Shown in pieces: positions 62,876 through 64,000 of a stretch of DNA of 64,000 nucleotides. The position numbers and the translations under genes are program-made. Origin of the DNA: Rhizobium lentis (GTDB taxonomy: Bacteria > Pseudomonadota > Alphaproteobacteria > Rhizobiales > Rhizobiaceae); contig NZ_CP071454.1 in assembly GCF_017352135.1 (NCBI RefSeq), positions 2,753,001 to 2,817,000 of the forward strand. Reading direction: 5' to 3'. The stretch's first letter is position 1. Each line of letters begins with the position of its first letter. Below the pieces are notes generated by a model. It made no database searches, had not been told where the DNA came from, and saw only the letters and a list, made by a program, of their open reading frames with translations.

Positions 62876-63617
62876 TAGCCGATCTGCCGCTGCGCCACGC
62901 CGCCGGCTGCCCGTGGCGACCGGCCTTCTGGTGCTGATTGCGCTTGCCATCCTGATCTCGCTCGGAACCTGGCAGCTGCAGCGCCTGCACTGGAAGCAAG
63001 GCCTGCTCGCCGATATCGCCGCGCGCCAGCTTGCCGCGCCCGTGCCGCTCGCCGACATCGAGGCGATGGCGGCTGCAGGCGGCGATATCGAATACCGCAA
63101 GGTCACCGCCACCGGCCGCTACGTCAACAACAAGGAGCGGCACTTTTTCGCCACCTGGCGCGGCCAGACCGGCTTTTACGTCTATACCCCGCTCGAGCTT
63201 GGCGACGGGCGCTTCCTCTTCGTCAACCGCGGCTTCGTTCCCTATGAGAACAAGGAGCCGGAAATGCGCATGCAGGGCCAGCTGACGGATCAGCAGACCG
63301 TCACGGGTCTCGCGCGGGCAAAGCTTGCCGGCAAACCTTCCCGGCTGGTGCCCGACAACGACGTCGCCAAAAACGTCTTCTACTGGAAGGATCTCGACGT
63401 GATGGCCGAGAGCGTCGGGCTCACCAAGGCGCGTGTCGTCCCGTTTTTCGTCGACGCCGATTCGACGCCCAATCCGGCCGGCCTGCCGATCGGCGGCGTC
63501 ACCCAGATCGACCTGCCGAACGACCATCTCCAATATGCCCTGACTTGGTACGGGCTTGCCGCCGTGCTGGTTGTCGTGGTGGCGATCTCCTGGTTCCGCA
63601 AGGCGCCTCGGCAATAG
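62868..63617 (+). CDS. SURF1 family cytochrome oxidase biogenesis protein
   Basis: A 249-residue protein with two helices, one near the N-terminus ('TGLLVLIALAILISLGTWQL') and one at the C-terminus ('LTWYGLAAVLVVVVAISWF'), flanking a periplasmic domain. 'GTWQLQRLHWKQGLL', 'RHFFATWRGQTGFYVYTPLE', 'LFVNRGFVP' and 'PNDHLQYALTWYGLA' are the conserved SURF1 blocks. It helps insert heme a into CoxA. GTG start within the end of the DUF983 gene. Confidence 0.94.
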   Translation: MTDSRSAAAPRRRLPVATGLLVLIALAILISLGTWQLQRLHWKQGLLADIAARQLAAPVPLADIEAMAAAGGDIEYRKVTATGRYVNNKERHFFATWRGQTGFYVYTPLELGDGRFLFVNRGFVPYENKEPEMRMQGQLTDQQTVTGLARAKLAGKPSRLVPDNDVAKNVFYWKDLDVMAESVGLTKARVVPFFVDADSTPNPAGLPIGGVTQIDLPNDHLQYALTWYGLAAVLVVVVAISWFRKAPRQ

Positions 63618-63705
63618 TATCGCTTCAATTCTCGGCCATATTGGGCTAGAGGTCCCTTGTTCCCACGCGGGACGTTGCTGTTGAAGCTGGACGTTGCCAA
63701 GTTCT

Positions 63706-63858
63706 CCCTCATTCCTGCCCTCGGGTTTAACCCGAGGGATGTCACAGGAATCCGGTGCGCCCAAGTCCTTGGGCGCGGAAGATGGGCTAGGATGTTGACA
63801 GTCATTCACGGCGCCGACGCGCCGTGGCTGGATTCCTGTGACGAGCACAGGAATGAGG
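63706..63858. repeat. Mosaic element related to the one at 705-842, inverted
   Basis: Both ends carry the CCCTCATTCCTG...CACAGGAATCC arm; the right arm (63828-63858) is identical to the right arm at 811-841. The left arm is interrupted by CCTCGGGTTTAACCCGAGG. The inner palindrome GCGCCCAAGTCCTTGGGCGC and a 'agtcattcacggcg' segment are shared with the first copy in reverse orientation. It separates surf1 from ispH. Confidence 0.8.
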
Positions 63859-63874
63859 AATGTGTGGAAAAGAC

Positions 63875-64000
63875 ATGACTATTGCGGCGAAACCTCCTTT
63901 GACGATCAGGCTCTGCGGCCCGCGCGGCTTCTGCGCCGGCGTCGACCGTGCCATCCAGATCGTCGTGCTGGCGCTGAAATCCTATGGCGCGCCGGTCTAT
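63875..64000 (+). CDS. ispH: 4-hydroxy-3-methylbut-2-enyl diphosphate reductase, 3'-truncated by window edge
   Basis: Only 42 residues are visible. '[20 protein letters not shown]' contains the first [4Fe-4S] cysteine of IspH and the characteristic '[10 protein letters not shown]' block; '[14 protein letters not shown]' follows as in the family. IspH makes IPP and DMAPP in the final MEP step, the pathway begun by dxs at 17504. It follows surf1 as in other Rhizobiales. Confidence 0.95.
   Translation, partial: MTIAAKPPLTIRLCGPRGFCAGVDRAIQIVVLALKSYGAPVY

Overview
The window is a GC-rich chromosomal segment from an alphaproteobacterium of the order Hyphomicrobiales, most likely a Rhizobium of the etli/leguminosarum group. 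Pointers to this are BA14K, DUF982, DUF1217, DUF1344 and IalB-type proteins, RIME-like intergenic repeats, a matRABC malonate locus with the matO operator published for R. leguminosarum bv. trifolii, a bioMNY biotin transporter, and a tldD-ialB-coxBA-ctaB-coxF-ctaG-coxC...surf1-ispH block. The species is an inference from gene content; no rRNA or tRNA gene was seen.

Layout, 1-13 kb: the 3' end of a DUF1217 gene, a mosaic repeat, a minus-strand run (unknown protein, Sua5-type tRNA modification enzyme, FAD-linked 2-hydroxyacid dehydrogenase), a Rieske oxygenase of the glycine betaine/stachydrine type, a BA14K gene with a decayed second copy nearby, a DUF982 gene, a CorA/ZntB-type transporter, an acyl-CoA dehydrogenase/enoyl-CoA hydratase pair, and a chemoreceptor whose dCache domain carries the complete amino-acid-binding motif. 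13-25 kb: a housekeeping set (histone-deacetylase family, xseB, dxs, tlyA, rlmD-like) that reads as one minus-strand operon split by other genes: a second chemoreceptor with a CheR/CheB tail between tlyA and dxs, and a phospholipase D-like protein, a pirin and an SDR between dxs and xseB.

25-35 kb: a thioesterase; the malonate locus matR/matABC (uptake, activation to malonyl-CoA, decarboxylation to acetyl-CoA) under a FCD/GntR repressor; a LuxR-type regulator followed by an unannotated 57-residue membrane miniprotein with a Gly/Asp tail behind a palindrome-flanked promoter; and bioMNY. 35-46 kb: a YcaQ-type DNA glycosylase, ribB with a degenerate GTP cyclohydrolase II half, aroC, a 1059-residue CHASE-PAS-PAS-GGDEF-EAL protein, DUF1344, a histidine phosphatase, fabI, and a DnaJ-class co-chaperone.

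46-64 kb: pdxH, a polysaccharide deacetylase, a D,D-carboxypeptidase with SPOR domain, a MazG-like protein, the DUF47-pit phosphate transport pair behind a PHO box, a Nudix protein, a GNAT, tldD, ialB, and the aa3 cytochrome c oxidase operon (coxB, coxA, ctaB, coxF-like, ctaG, coxC). A frameshifted GNAT and a chloramphenicol-phosphotransferase-like kinase separate coxC from DUF983, surf1 and the start of ispH. Most genes are core metabolism. The points most worth a second look are the miniprotein locus, the split dxs operon with its PLD-like insert, the repeated TGTCG motifs before the Rieske gene, and the regulatory sites (matO, PHO box, CtrA-like site, inverted repeat before coxB).
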